A stretch of 64,000 bases of DNA from Nannochloropsis oceanica (Eukaryota; Sar; Eustigmatophyceae; Eustigmatales; Monodopsidaceae). Every line of letters starts with the position of its first letter. Positions within the stretch are counted from its first letter, which is position 1. The notes beneath the pieces are model-generated. The model had not been told where the DNA came from. It saw only the letters and a program-made list of their open reading frames with translations, and did no database searches. The stretch covers positions 925,001 to 989,000 of the forward strand of contig CP038132.1 in the NCBI GenBank assembly GCA_004519485.1, given 5' to 3'. Both the position numbers and the translations under genes were made by a program. This document shows positions 1-10,398 of this stretch, one piece after another.

Positions 1-2318
1 TCCCTCCCTTCCTCCCTTCCTCCCTCCCCGTTCTGCGCCTGCCGCAGTCGCCCCTGCGGGTCATGCCGCAGGTACGCCGAAAAGGGCGCCGGGTTCTTGC
101 GACGCAGCCGACGGTAGAGGTAGAAGGGATCGAGGGATGAGGGCAGGTCCGCAGCCAGTTGCCCTGTCAAGCAGACTTCGTACGTCTCACCGGCGGCGAT
201 GAGCTCCAGGCACTGGTCGACGCGCTGCTTGTACTCTGTAGGAGAGACAAGGGATTTAAACGCCAGCCCCAAGGCCGGGGATGGTGAAGGAGGAGTTGAA
301 CGAGGAAGCAGGTCGCCCTGGTGCTCGTGGTAATGCCTCCCTCCCTCGTCACCCGCTCCACGCTGTTCCCCTACAATCGCCCACACCCTGTCCTCCGTAT
401 GCCGTAACCATGCCTCGGCGGCTTCTTCGCAATCTTTTCCTCCCTCCTTCTCCACCACCGCCACCAGCGTCAATGTCCCTGCCACGTGGTCAAACGCAAG
501 TAGCCGGTCCGCGAACACAAAGGCAGCATCCGGCGTCGTCTTCACCTGTGCCACCGCCCCGCCTTCCCGCCCTCCCTCCCTCCCTCCCTCCCCCGGCTCC
601 TCTTCCTCCTCCTCCTCTCCTCGTTGCAACCGCAAACAATCGTCTTTAAGTTCGTAACCAAAGTATCCTACATACCCACCCCAGAAGTCAGGCAGGCCGT
701 TTGTAGGTACCCCTCCATCCTCCCCACCCTCCTTCCTTCCCTCCCCTTCCTCCCCTAAGAAGGAAAACGTGATTCCCCCTTCTCTGAATGCACGGGTGGC
801 GTTCTGAAGGTGATCGAAGAGAGTCCCACCTCTCTCCTCCCTCACGACCTGCCCATCCCGCCCTCGCACCACGCGGAGTAGCGAAGAGGAGGAAGAGGAG
901 GAGGAGGAGGAGGAGGAGGAAGAAGAAGAAGAGGAGGAGGGAGGGAGGGAGGGAGGGGAAGGTAGGTAGTATTCAACCACATGCGCCAACCCCGAGCCCG
1001 ATGCCGCGTCTCCCATGTAAGAAAACCTTCCCCCCATCGCTGGCGGGACCAATGCACTCTCTCCCTCCTCCTCTTCCCCTCCTCCCCTCCTTCCCTCCTC
1101 CCCCCACGCCGCATCGCTAACCTGAGTGGCACTGCTATCGAGCCAAAATGCCGTATCTTGTCCCGCATACAAAGAGGCAAACAGGGCTTCCGATAGGGCC
1201 TTTCCCTTCTTCCTTCCCACCCCCGGCACCCTCCCAAGGCGCCGTACCATGACGTGATATTTTGGGGTACTGCTCAAAGGGGCAGAAGGAGCAGTGGAGG
1301 GATGAGTGGAAGAAGGAGAAGAGGAGGGCTTCTCGGCTTCCAACATCATGGCAGCGAATGTAGGCACATTTTTATCCACATACACCCCTATTGTCGCCCT
1401 GTCTTGCTCCCTCCCTCCTGCCCTCGCCCGAGCCCTCTCCCGCGTTAGCCGATAGAAGTTTCGAAGCAATGCATGGCCGTGCTGTGTCCCGATCGACTCC
1501 GGGTGGAATTGCACCCCATAGTGCGGCCTTGTCTTGTGCTGCAGTCCCATCAAGATCCCGTCCGCCGTCCACGCCGTTTCCATCAACGGCCAGTCCCTTC
1601 CCTCCTTCCCTCCCTCCCTCCCTCCTCCTCCCCCTCTAGGAGCAGGCGGATCCACAACAAGCGAGTGGTACCGCACCGCCGCGAAGTCCTGCGGAAGATT
1701 CGCAAAAACTCCTTCCCCTGTGTGTGTAATCCTCGACAACCTCCCGTGCACCGGTCCTTTCGGTGCACGTCGCACGGTTCCACCATGTAAGAAACCGAGG
1801 CCTTGATGCCCCAAGCAGATGCCGAGCACAGGAATATCCATCTCAAGCTCTAACGCCGCGCGGGAAAGGCCGAAATCTGATGGTACATCTGGCGATCCGG
1901 GGCCTGGGGAGATAACAATATTGTCGAATGGGAAGTAGGAGGAGGAGGAGGAAGAAGAAAAGGAGGAGGACGAAGGGGTATGGGCAGCGAGGAGGCGGGC
2001 CCAGTCGCCGTGGTGTGCGTCGTTGTACAGCACGGTGGGAGCCACGCCATTGTTAATCTCGGCCAAATAGTGGGCAAGATTATAGGTGTAGCTGTCGTAA
2101 TTGTCGATGAGCAGAGTGCGCAGCGATGGAGGCAGTGTAGAAGGCGAGGCCGTGGAAGGGGAGGTGGATGGGGGAACAAAGGCAGGAGGCTCGGGAGGAC
2201 CGGCAGAAAAGGCTTGAACCCTCCCGGCAAGCGCTGCTGCTACGGCCAGCACAGTAGTCAGCAAGTGTGCTGGTAGGCCCTGTCGCCTCCTCTTGCCGCG
2301 TCGTGGCATCAAGATCAT
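1..2318 (-). CDS. Bifunctional aminodeoxychorismate synthase (PabA-PabB fusion), C-terminal part cut by window edge
   Basis: It converts chorismate and glutamine to 4-amino-4-deoxychorismate for folate synthesis, and is plastidial in algae and plants. The frame is open from the ATG at 2318 (or 2309) to the window edge with no stop and no need for introns. The N-terminus has a basic start, a hydrophobic segment and a VQAF/SA junction, which resembles a heterokont plastid presequence. A class I glutamine amidotransferase follows: LLIDNYDSYTYNL near 2100, SPGPGSP, catalytic Cys in GICLGHQG near 1815, and the His-Glu pair in QFHPES near 1480. The PabB half then shows FWLDSS (about 1130), RFSYMGD (about 1010), GYVGYFGYELK (about 660) and GETYEVCLTGQL (about 170). 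Low-complexity Gly/Arg/Glu stretches encoded by GGGA repeats lie in linkers. The rest of the chorismate-binding domain is outside the window. The order matches plant and stramenopile ADC synthases; anthranilate synthase fits less well because of YEVCLT. Confidence 0.93.
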   Translation of the reverse strand, partial: MILMPRRGKRRRQGLPAHLLTTVLAVAAALAGRVQAFSAGPPEPPAFVPPSTSPSTASPSTLPPSLRTLLIDNYDSYTYNLAHYLAEINNGVAPTVLYNDAHHGDWARLLAAHTPSSSSFSSSSSSSYFPFDNIVISPGPGSPDVPSDFGLSRAALELEMDIPVLGICLGHQGLGFLHGGTVRRAPKGPVHGRLSRITHTGEGVFANLPQDFAAVRYHSLVVDPPAPRGGGGGREGGKEGRDWPLMETAWTADGILMGLQHKTRPHYGVQFHPESIGTQHGHALLRNFYRLTRERARARAGGREQDRATIGVYVDKNVPTFAAMMLEAEKPSSSPSSTHPSTAPSAPLSSTPKYHVMVRRLGRVPGVGRKKGKALSEALFASLYAGQDTAFWLDSSATQVSDAAWGEEGRRGGGEEEEGESALVPPAMGGRFSYMGDAASGSGLAHVVEYYLPSPPSLPPSSSSSSSSSSSSSSSSSSSLLRVVRGRDGQVVREERGGTLFDHLQNATRAFREGGITFSFLGEEGEGRKEGGEDGGVPTNGLPDFWGGYVGYFGYELKDDCLRLQRGEEEEEEEPGEGGREGGREGGAVAQVKTTPDAAFVFADRLLAFDHVAGTLTLVAVVEKEGGKDCEEAAEAWLRHTEDRVWAIVGEQRGAGDEGGRHYHEHQGDLLPRSTPPSPSPALGLAFKSLVSPTEYKQRVDQCLELIAAGETYEVCLTGQLAADLPSSLDPFYLYRRLRRKNPAPFSAYLRHDPQGRLRQAQNGEGGREEGR

Positions 2319-2878
2319 GGCTGTGGTCGTGGCGCGGCTTAGATGGACATGGTGGGCAGGTGGCGGATGTTTCGTGGTAGTTTCGCAGGCCGACGAACCA
2401 AAAAATCGCCTGTTCGAGCGCGTAGTGGGATTAGAAGGACATCAGGGTGCACGGGTAATTGCCATGCTGCTTAAATGGTGCATCGAGAGGTGCCAGTCTA
2501 TGGAACTGAGAGTGGTGTGGGAGTACTGATGTGGTCATGGTTGAGCTCGCGCAATCGCATACCGTGTGAATTACTGCAAGGTATAGTACGAGGTGTTCGC
2601 CCGACGCTTGCACATACGGCTGTGCGTTGTATTATGCTTTTTTTCGTGTATTTATTCCTCCCCTCGCACTCAAATCACACGCTTTTAATTTTTTTTCTTG
2701 TAGGGGAGTGAATGGGACAGCAAGGGTAATACTTATTGATGACTTGAATTAGACATTTATTTCATTCATTTGATATTACAATTTCGTCTACCACCCCCCT
2801 CTTCCATGCCTTCCATCCATCCATCCCTCCCTCCCTCCCTCAGCGACACACCACCAGCTCCGTGGCCACATCCACTGG
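2319..2878. other. Intergenic: aminodeoxychorismate synthase 5' side and DNMT2 3' side
   Basis: No convincing coding frame. The stretch contains T-rich and A-rich DNA around 2640-2770 and a short TCCC run near 2825-2840. It must hold the promoter of the leftward synthase gene and the 3' end of the DNMT2 transcript. A diverged copy of part of the DNMT2 last exon overlaps its right end (see findings). Confidence 0.5.
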
Positions 2879-5700
2879 CTACCCCTCTACAGCCCTCCAT
2901 CCCTCCATCCCTCCATCCCTCTCGTCCTCCCTCAGTAACCACACCAACAGCTCCGTGGCCACTCCCACATGCAAACTGTTCCCCAGAAGCTCGTAGCATT
3001 TCTTGTCAGAAACATCTACAAGGAAGGGAGGGAGGGATAGAAGGAGAGAGGGGAGGAGGGTGAGTGAAAGGATGGAATGAATGAAGGAATCAGGGTGCGA
3101 GGGAGGGAAGGGAAAAAGGGTGAGGAACGTACGGGCAGGGAAGGCAAAAGAGGATGGGAAGTGCATCAGGCGCGCCACCTCCATTGGAGTGAAGTACCTG
3201 TTAATATACATAGAAGAAAGCGTTGGGAGAGAGGGAAAGAGGACGTGGAAGATCTGAAGGAAAGATACGGCTAAACCACCTGTCTCCTTCCGTCCCTCGC
3301 TTCCTCCCCTCCCGCCCATCCCTCTCTCCCTCCCACCACTATCTACCTCAAGGCCCCTGCGAAACGCGATTGCCAGCCCATGTCCTCCTCGAACCTCCTT
3401 TCGGACGGATCCTGCGGAGATATAGGAATGAATGAATGCATGCAGGAGGCCACCCCCTCCTTCACTCCCTCCTTCCTTCCCTCCCCTTCGAAACGTACCT
3501 GGATCAGAATCTCCTCCTCTTCTTCCCCCTTCTTCCCTCGTGTCTTGTCATAGAGAATGGAGCCAGTGCCCCGGATGAACTTGAAGTACGATTTAGTGAA
3601 GCAGGAGGAGCTGAAAGAGGGGGGGGGAGGGAGGGAGGGAGGAAGGCGAAGAGGTGAAAATCAGAACCAACACTGTGGATGACAAAAAGAGGGGCAAACG
3701 AATCAAGGGAAGGAGGGAGGGAGGGAGGGAGGGAGGGAGGGAGGGAGGGAGGGAGGGAGGGAGGGAGGATTGGGTCGTTTGATTGAGACAAAATGAGACA
3801 TGGCGTAGCTACACCACATTCCCTCTCATCCCTCCCTCCTTCCCTCCCTCCCTCTGGGACCCCCCCCCTCGTACCGCCGGCTCGTGGGCGAGACAATGTC
3901 AAAGCACCAAGCAGACGGCTTGGCAAGAAGGGAGGGAGGAACGGCGTAAGTACTCCACAACCCCTCTCTTCCCCGGTCATGCTCGAGGTACTCTCGAATC
4001 TGCCTCGTCTCCCCCTCCCCCTCCCCCTCCACCGCCTCTTCCCCTTCCTCCTTCAAAGAGAAGGGAGGGAGGACGGGTGAGGTCGAGGAAGAGGAAGCGG
4101 AGGCAAGGAAGGGAGGGAGGGTTTTCCCCCGCCATACAGGCGGAAAGACCCTTAAAGTCCCCTCCTCCTCAGCACCTGCAGCCGGTGACCTTCTCCCTCC
4201 TTCACCTCCCCCTCCTCCTCCTCCCCCTCCCCCGTCCCCGCCCGGCCTCCCTCCCTCCCTCCCTCCCTCCCTCCCCCTTCCCCTCCTTGCCAAGGCGTAG
4301 TACCGCGGGCGTTCATTGGGCCACCTAAAGAGAGCAGGGGACAGAACGCCATGCCATACCTCATAGCCCCTATCACGCAGGACCGAGAGGAAAAGGGCGC
4401 AACATTCGCTCGTCTCAAACCCCTGAAAAAGAGGGAGGAGCGGAGGGAGGGAAGCAGGGAGGGTAAGAGGACGGATGACATCCAGGCCAGAATTGAAGTA
4501 CCACCCTATACACTCCCTCCCACCCTCCCTCCCTCCCTCCCTCCCTCACCTCTACATTTTCCAACGCGATGTAACCCGGAGGAGAGGCCATCGACTGCAA
4601 AAGCGCACAAAGATGGAGAAAAGAGGCAGAGCGAGAGTCGGCCTTGTCTCGTTTTTCCTGAAGTGCACACGAGTGGAGGAGAAGGAGGTGCATGAGAGGA
4701 GTATCAATAAACGAGTGGAGGGAATGGAGGTGCATGAGGGGAATGTGAACGTGTTAGAAAGTAGCGGATTTTTTAAATTACGTCATTACTTTCCTTCCTC
4801 CCTCCTCCCCTCCCTCCCTCTCTCCCTCTCTCCCTCTCTCCCTACCGTCTTGTTATTGCGCGTGTAGGGCTGGCATGGCGGAGAGAGCATCCACAACGCA
4901 ACGGCCTGCTTTTCCAAATCATTGACTGTCAGGGACTCGATCAGACGAGCGGTAGGGCGTGGACGAGGGGGATCCTTGACTACAAAGGAAGGAGGGGGGG
5001 AGGAAGGGAGGGAAGGAGGGGGGGAGATACAGGGTAGATAAGCGAGGAGTTGTGCGCTAACCAGGGTGACATCCTTTTGTTCTCCTGCCCCCCTCCTCTG
5101 TCCCTCCCTTCCCCCCCCTTCTATCGTGACCTTGCGCGGCATAGACATCATTGGCCATCAAGTTGATCTCGAACGAGGCAGATACCTGGAAGTGAGGGCC
5201 CGGGGGGGGAGGGGAAAGAGATAGGGAGGGAAGGGTGGGTTGGCCAAGCTTCCAAAACGTGGTGTTCAGAAGACAGAAGACATATTTGCTTACAATCACT
5301 GCGAAAAGGTCCATTTTCCGAAATCCTCTACCCGCCTTCCTCCATTTCATCACCCACCCACCTGCACGTCTTCCTTTCCCCTTCCTAGTTGTCGCATTGC
5401 CAATTCCAAGGCCTCGCTCCAGCCGCCAATACCACTATAGAACTCCAAAGCTTTCATCCTCCCTCCCTCCCCTTTGTCCCTCCTTCTTCTCCTCGAAATT
5501 GTAGTGGTGGTGCCGTCCATACGACTGTCGTGAGAAAGGCACCTCCTCGTGAAGGAGGCGTATGCCAAGGAGCGTATACAAGCAGGGGTCAAAGGGTGGG
5601 AATTTGGAGGGAGTGGCACAAAAAAACCAGACGATCGCGGAGGTAGGAGGAATAGCAGCAACAAGGAGAATAGCGTCAGGAGTAGGCAGCCACTGGGCAT
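2879..5700 (-). CDS. DNMT2/TRDMT1-type tRNA (cytosine-5) methyltransferase
   Basis: The family methylates C38 of tRNA-Asp and some other tRNAs. Nine exons join in phase: 5700-5362, 5185-5131, 4979-4846, 4657-4550, 4422-3875, 3610-3499, 3411-3347, 3197-3133 and 3015-2879, giving about 520 residues. Motif I is EFYSGIGGW, motif IV SPPCQPYTR carries the catalytic Cys, and motif VI is the Glu-Asn-Val in YIALENVE. The DNMT2-specific CFTKSY, GTGSIL, YFTPMEVARLMHFP and YELLGNSLHV follow. Exon 5 carries an in-frame stretch of about 80 residues rich in Gly, Arg and Glu, encoded by GGGA repeats, between YYALARR and REYLEHD. The first about 60 residues before MKALEF begin with a strongly hydrophobic leader ending near SSGFFVP, unusual for this normally cytosolic or nuclear enzyme; translation could instead begin at an internal Met. 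Introns carry the usual repeat arrays. Confidence 0.92.
3711..3768. repeat. (GGGA)n array inside a DNMT2 intron
   Basis: An almost perfect tetranucleotide array of about 58 bp. On the DNMT2 sense strand it reads TCCC and lies upstream of the 3' splice site at about 3611, serving as a polypyrimidine tract. Confidence 0.9.
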
Positions 5701-5945
5701 CTATGGTGTGTGTTTGTGTGTGCGTGGTAGTGTGTCGAGAGGAACGGCAAAAAGCGTTGTGGACGGCTCGAGCGAAATGCTCGGCTCCTTCTTGGTCGCC
5801 CGTATCTATCCACGAACCCTCTCATCCATTTCATCCATCCATGTCCTCCCCCCACGTCCACATAGGAAATAAATAGAGATCACCAGTCAAGGGGTTGTCA
5901 AGGCGCAGCATCGCTTTCTGTTGCCTTTTTTGAGTCCTCTCAAAC

Positions 5946-8174
5946 ATGGCCGTGGGCAATGGATCAACAACAGCAGAACTCGAGAGCGGTCTATCGTCGG
6001 GCGGTGGGGCAGCGGAAACTCAGCAACACCACTCGCAGCCCTTGCAGCAGGAGGAAGATATCAAAGACAAGGACCCTGAAACGCTGATAAAAATGGTGAG
6101 AGGGCCGCCAGAGTGGGGGAGGGAGGGAGTGATGGCATGGGGAGGGGAGGAAGAGAGGGGAAAGTGGGGGATTCAAGAGAGTGCATGAACTGGTGAATGA
6201 AAAAATAGGTGGCTGCTCCTAGATTTCAGCTCGTTTCGATTTTTCCTACAGTCACACGGAGTCTGCCTACGTGGACATAGGATGTGAAAGTTGACGTGAT
6301 GTGTCTCGTATCCCATTTCCCCTTCTCTTTGCCTGCCCGGCAACCCCCCTCCCACTCACGCACTCCTTCCGCAATCCACAGGCGTTTGCTGCCCAGAATG
6401 CCAAGCTTTCAAAGGAAGCCCACAACGCCAAGGCGGCGGCATTGTCCATGAGGTAGGCAAGGAGGGGAACGGGGGAGGAAGGTGGGAAGGAGGGAGGGAA
6501 AGAGGTAGAGAGGAAGGACTGGAACTGAGAGATATACTGGAGGGGATGGTACGTTGTTGACCATAGAAAAAGGTAGCAGCGTTTGTCGCCATAGCAGACG
6601 CAGCAGCCACAGCAGCAGCAGGCGCAGGAGCTTGTATTTGTTCTCACTTTCCTCTTCACTCTATCCCTTCACAGCGGCCCTCCATCCTCCTCCCCCACCA
6701 TGCCCACGGGTGTGCTTCCTTCCACTTCACTTTCCTCCTCTCCCTCTGCTTTCGCCCTTGGGAAGTCTGCCCTGCCTTCTACGCCAATGCCCGCTGAAGG
6801 CGGGCATGTTTGGAGAGAGTCCGAATTCTCATCTTACTTGATTACAGGAGCCGTCGGAGGTGAGGAAGGAGTGAGGCAAGGAGGGAAGGAGGCAAGGAGG
6901 GAAGGAGGGAGGGAAGACGGGAGGAAAAAAAGGTAGGGGGTGCAGGCGGAGGAAATGATCCCTCTCAAAATTCTAATTATAGCGTCAATTGACTTCTCTC
7001 ACCTTAAATCATAGCCTTGACTAGTTATAATTAAATTCCCCCAAAAATCTAACCATACCCCTCTTTCCCCCCCCCCCTTTTCAATCAGGCATTTTCGGAT
7101 CTCTGTCGTTGGCGTGCGCGAGTGCAGGCGGTCACGTCCCTCGTCATTTTGTCGCCCTGCTGGGGGTGTCGCAGTCCCTGGCACTTTCCCTGGGCATGGC
7201 CGCGCTCCACGTGGTGATGAACAAGGAGGAGGTGGCATACTGCCAACGGTGAGGGAGGAAGAGTGAGGGAGAGAGAGGGGGAGGGAAAGTAAAATGATGT
7301 ACTGGATGTGAACACGGGGGGAATAATTTTGTCAGTCACACGACCCATTAATCTCCAACCACTCCCACGCCCGCACAGAGAGCGACGGCGAGAGGAGTGG
7401 GAGACGGAAAACTACCCGGAAGGTAAGAAAAAGAAGACATCATGGAATCAAGGAGCGAAGGAGGGAGGGAGGGAGGGTAAGGCAAGGGGGAGAATAGCGT
7501 TAAAAGTTTTGTAGCTGTACCTCATTTCTGCCTCCTCCCTTCCCCCTTCTCCCTCCCTCCGGCCCTTCATCCCCTCCTGCAGGCGAAAGGCGTGAGATGG
7601 TCGCAATCTACACAAGCAGGGGAGGCATGTCCCCTCCCGACGCCACACTAGTCATTGACACCCTCCTCCAGTACCCTCGGTTCTTCATCGACAACATGGT
7701 GGTGTGGGAGCTTGGGCTGCTGCCTTTCACGAAAGATTTCAGTGTTCTGCGCGGTTAGGAGAGAGGGAGGGAAGGGAGGAAGGCATTAAGGGAGGGGGAA
7801 AAGGAGGGAATGGGCATGTACTTCGCATCGCCGCTTCAACCGTTGACTTTGAACACTCTTCTCTCCACTTCCCTCCTATCCTCCATGCTACGCGCGAAAC
7901 AGGGACTGTCGCTCTATTCTCCTCCCTTTTTGCCGGCATCATCCCCTTGCTGCCCTTCTGCTTTCGCCCTCTCTCCTCCTCTTTGCCTTCCCATCTCCCC
8001 GTCTATCTTTCCGCCGCCTTTGCCTTCCTCCTCCTCTTTGGGCTGGGCGTGACCAAGGCCCGTCTGCTTGACCAGCCGCGTGCTTCCACCGTCGGTGTTT
8101 TATTCGGAATGGGGACTGCTGTAGCTGCTATTAGTCTCGGTATCGGTGCCGGGCTCGGCGCAGTGTTGGTTTGA
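5946..8174 (+). CDS. VIT1/CCC1-family membrane metal (iron/manganese) transporter
   Basis: The family moves Fe2+ or Mn2+ from the cytosol into vacuoles or other compartments. Seven exons join in phase: 5946-6095, 6382-6452, 6675-6859, 7089-7248, 7379-7422, 7583-7753 and 7903-8174. The N-terminal part of about 120 residues is hydrophilic (Gln/Ser/Pro/Ala-rich). WRESEFSSYLITGAVGG then leads into the first membrane helices (IFGSLSLACASAGGH). A Glu/Arg-rich segment, ENYPEGERREMVAIY, and MSPPDA match the cytoplasmic metal-binding region typical of the family. Further helices are GTVALFSSLFAGIIPLLPF, the stretch ending in LLLFGLGVTKARLL, and the last helix GMGTAVAAISLGIGAGLG. The substrate cannot be told from sequence. 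Nearly all introns start with GGGA-rich DNA and end pyrimidine-rich. Confidence 0.87.
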
Positions 8175-9062
8175 GTGAAAGTGTGAAAGAAGGAACGAAA
8201 GGAGGGATGGAGGGACAGAGCAACAGCGATGTGTGTATAGAACAGAATGAGGTACATCACTGTGAGGAGATGAAGGCGATGAGAGAGGAGTGAAATGACC
8301 ACTGAATGATTACAAAGGAGAAAGAAATAATAAATGCTAATAAGTGATGAACAGCGAAACGACGAAGAAAACAGGATATAACTTGCATATATGCTCCCTT
8401 GCTGCCTTCCTCTCCACTACCCACCTTACATGAATCGAGATAATACCGTGAAGCAGGGCGCCAGCACAGAGGGTGGGATCAAGATCACGTCCCTTATCAT
8501 AGTACACTGCCGGTCTGGACGATGTGGCGGTACAGCTCGAAGAACAGCACAAGGGGAAGCAAGCGGCGGCAAAGGAAAGAGAATGCGACAGTAAGTGCTC
8601 TACCTCTTTATTTTCTCTGGTCGTTTTAGTTAGTTTTTTCCCTCTTGCATCACTGTCCTCTCACTCAATTATTTACATTCCTCGGTCTAATTTACAATCC
8701 TAAGGAGCGAGGCGTCGGGACTGATGGCAACGAGGGAGATATGCCGGCGAATGTGACATGCGCCCGAGCCTCACGAGCTGTAAGGACTTGCTCTGTTAAG
8801 GGGAATAAAGAGATGTGATATGGGAGCGGGGAATAGAGAAACGAAGGGGGTAGGGATGAGAGGAGAGAGAAGGACAAAGGAAGGATCATCCATCTGCGTC
8901 ACGAATGTGTTCGCAACCAGTCTTCCGCCAATGACATGTTAGCCCGCAACGTTGACATTAAACGCGGGTCCAGCCTCGCATGTCGCGTAATGCACTCCCA
9001 AAATTTTGAGAAAAAAGAAGTGCCGCCCATTCACACACGCATGCGGCTGCCGCCTTCTCCTC
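8175..9062. other. Convergent intergenic region, no gene seen
   Basis: It lies between the 3' ends of the metal transporter and the leftward membrane-protein gene. There are short A-rich stretches such as the one near 8325-8340, consistent with 3' UTRs. No frame with recognisable protein was found. Confidence 0.5.
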
Positions 9063-10398
9063 TCAACCGCTCATCGCCCCCCTCGACCTACCTCGCAGTC
9101 GCATAGTCTTCTGCCTGGTGCGATACGCGTAATACCCCACGCCCAACACGGAGAGAATCGCCACACAGATGGCCGTTCCAATGAGAACGCCGAAGAGAGC
9201 GAATCCTTTCAAGCCTCTCCTCCTTCTCTCCTTCTCCTCCTCTACCACGTCCGCCACGGGCTCTCCGCTGTCTTTTCCTGACAAGGGAGGCCAGCGAGGA
9301 GGGTTCTGAGTGCCCTGCTTGCCGGTGGGTGCTCGGACAGGACGTTCCGACGTCGGTTTCTGTGTCCGTGAAGGGATAATGGTCGGGGGTGGGTTAGATG
9401 TGAAGAGGGTAAAGGAGGTGGCAGATTTAAGGGGGTTGGGGAAAGGAAGGTAAATAAATATATTCAAGGCAGACAACACCAAGGGACAACCAAAAGGAAC
9501 AGATTCGTTGAACGAGAAAGGGGAAAAGGATTTAATTTTATCAAAAAGATGCATTAATGGGAATAGCGGCAAAGGCTTATCACATGAGACACATCAACAG
9601 GGGCGTACCTGCGGAGGCGGCGGCAACAACGGCGTTGGAGAGCCCGGGATCTCTCCATCTGGCTTCACTTCCACAGGCGTCTTAGGTGGTACCGGCAAAG
9701 GCTTTGCGGGCGTAGTAGGCACTTGGGGTTGTGGCATATAGGCGTCAGGGTGTCCGCGACAGGTGGGGATGATGTCTTTCATGTTGTCGCCACACCTGCC
9801 AGCCACCTCAGTGCGGACGCCATTGTTGCTGTTGACGTGGCAACGATCCTCGATGGGGTCGTAGTAGCTGATGAGGCAGGAGTACAAGGAGGGAAGGTAG
9901 GGTTGATAGGTAGTGACTGAGCATGAGATGAAAGGGAGTGGATGAAAGGGCTCGAAGGATGACAAAAGGACAGGGGAAGGTACACGTATATTCACACATG
10001 CTGGATGCCAGAATCCGTACATATATTTCTGTGCTTATAAAATGTATTGATATATGGGCATACCCATACATGAAATTTGAGAGAAAGTGGGACATGAGAC
10101 ATGGACTCATGGAACCATGACCAGGGAAGGAGAAACGTGAGAAGGCGAAGTGGGAAAACATGCAGAGAAAAAGACGGACGTACGCGCACATGCCCGGCAA
10201 CCGCAGCCCATTCATGCCCTTTCTAATGTCATCCGATGCCCCTGAGAAGCCGTCGCGGATGTCCTGGAAGTCCAAGGCGTGCAGGGGGGAGGGCAGGCAG
10301 ACAAGGAGAAAGAGAGAGGGAAGCAGAAGGAGAAGAGGCATGGTGGTGTTGGCGCTGGGCCCGCGGAAATTTTCCCTCCGCCACTGCGACGGCGCCAT
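9063..10398 (-). CDS. Unrecognised signal-peptide protein with one C-terminal membrane helix
   Basis: Not recognised. Three exons join in phase: 10398-10184, 9867-9609 and 9359-9063, for 256 residues, or 237 if the Met at 10341 is used, which puts the signal peptide MPLLLLLPSLFLLVCL at the extreme N-terminus and is my preferred start. The ectodomain has a short Cys-bearing region (MCAYYDPIEDRCHV, AGRCGDNM, IPTCRGH) with four or more cysteines, then a Pro-rich linker. One membrane helix, FALFGVLIGTAICVAILSV, follows, with a short basic tail ending RGAMSG. The layout suggests a small type I surface or endomembrane protein. No enzyme motif was seen. The coding-phase consistency of the three exons supports a real gene. 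Confidence 0.65.
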
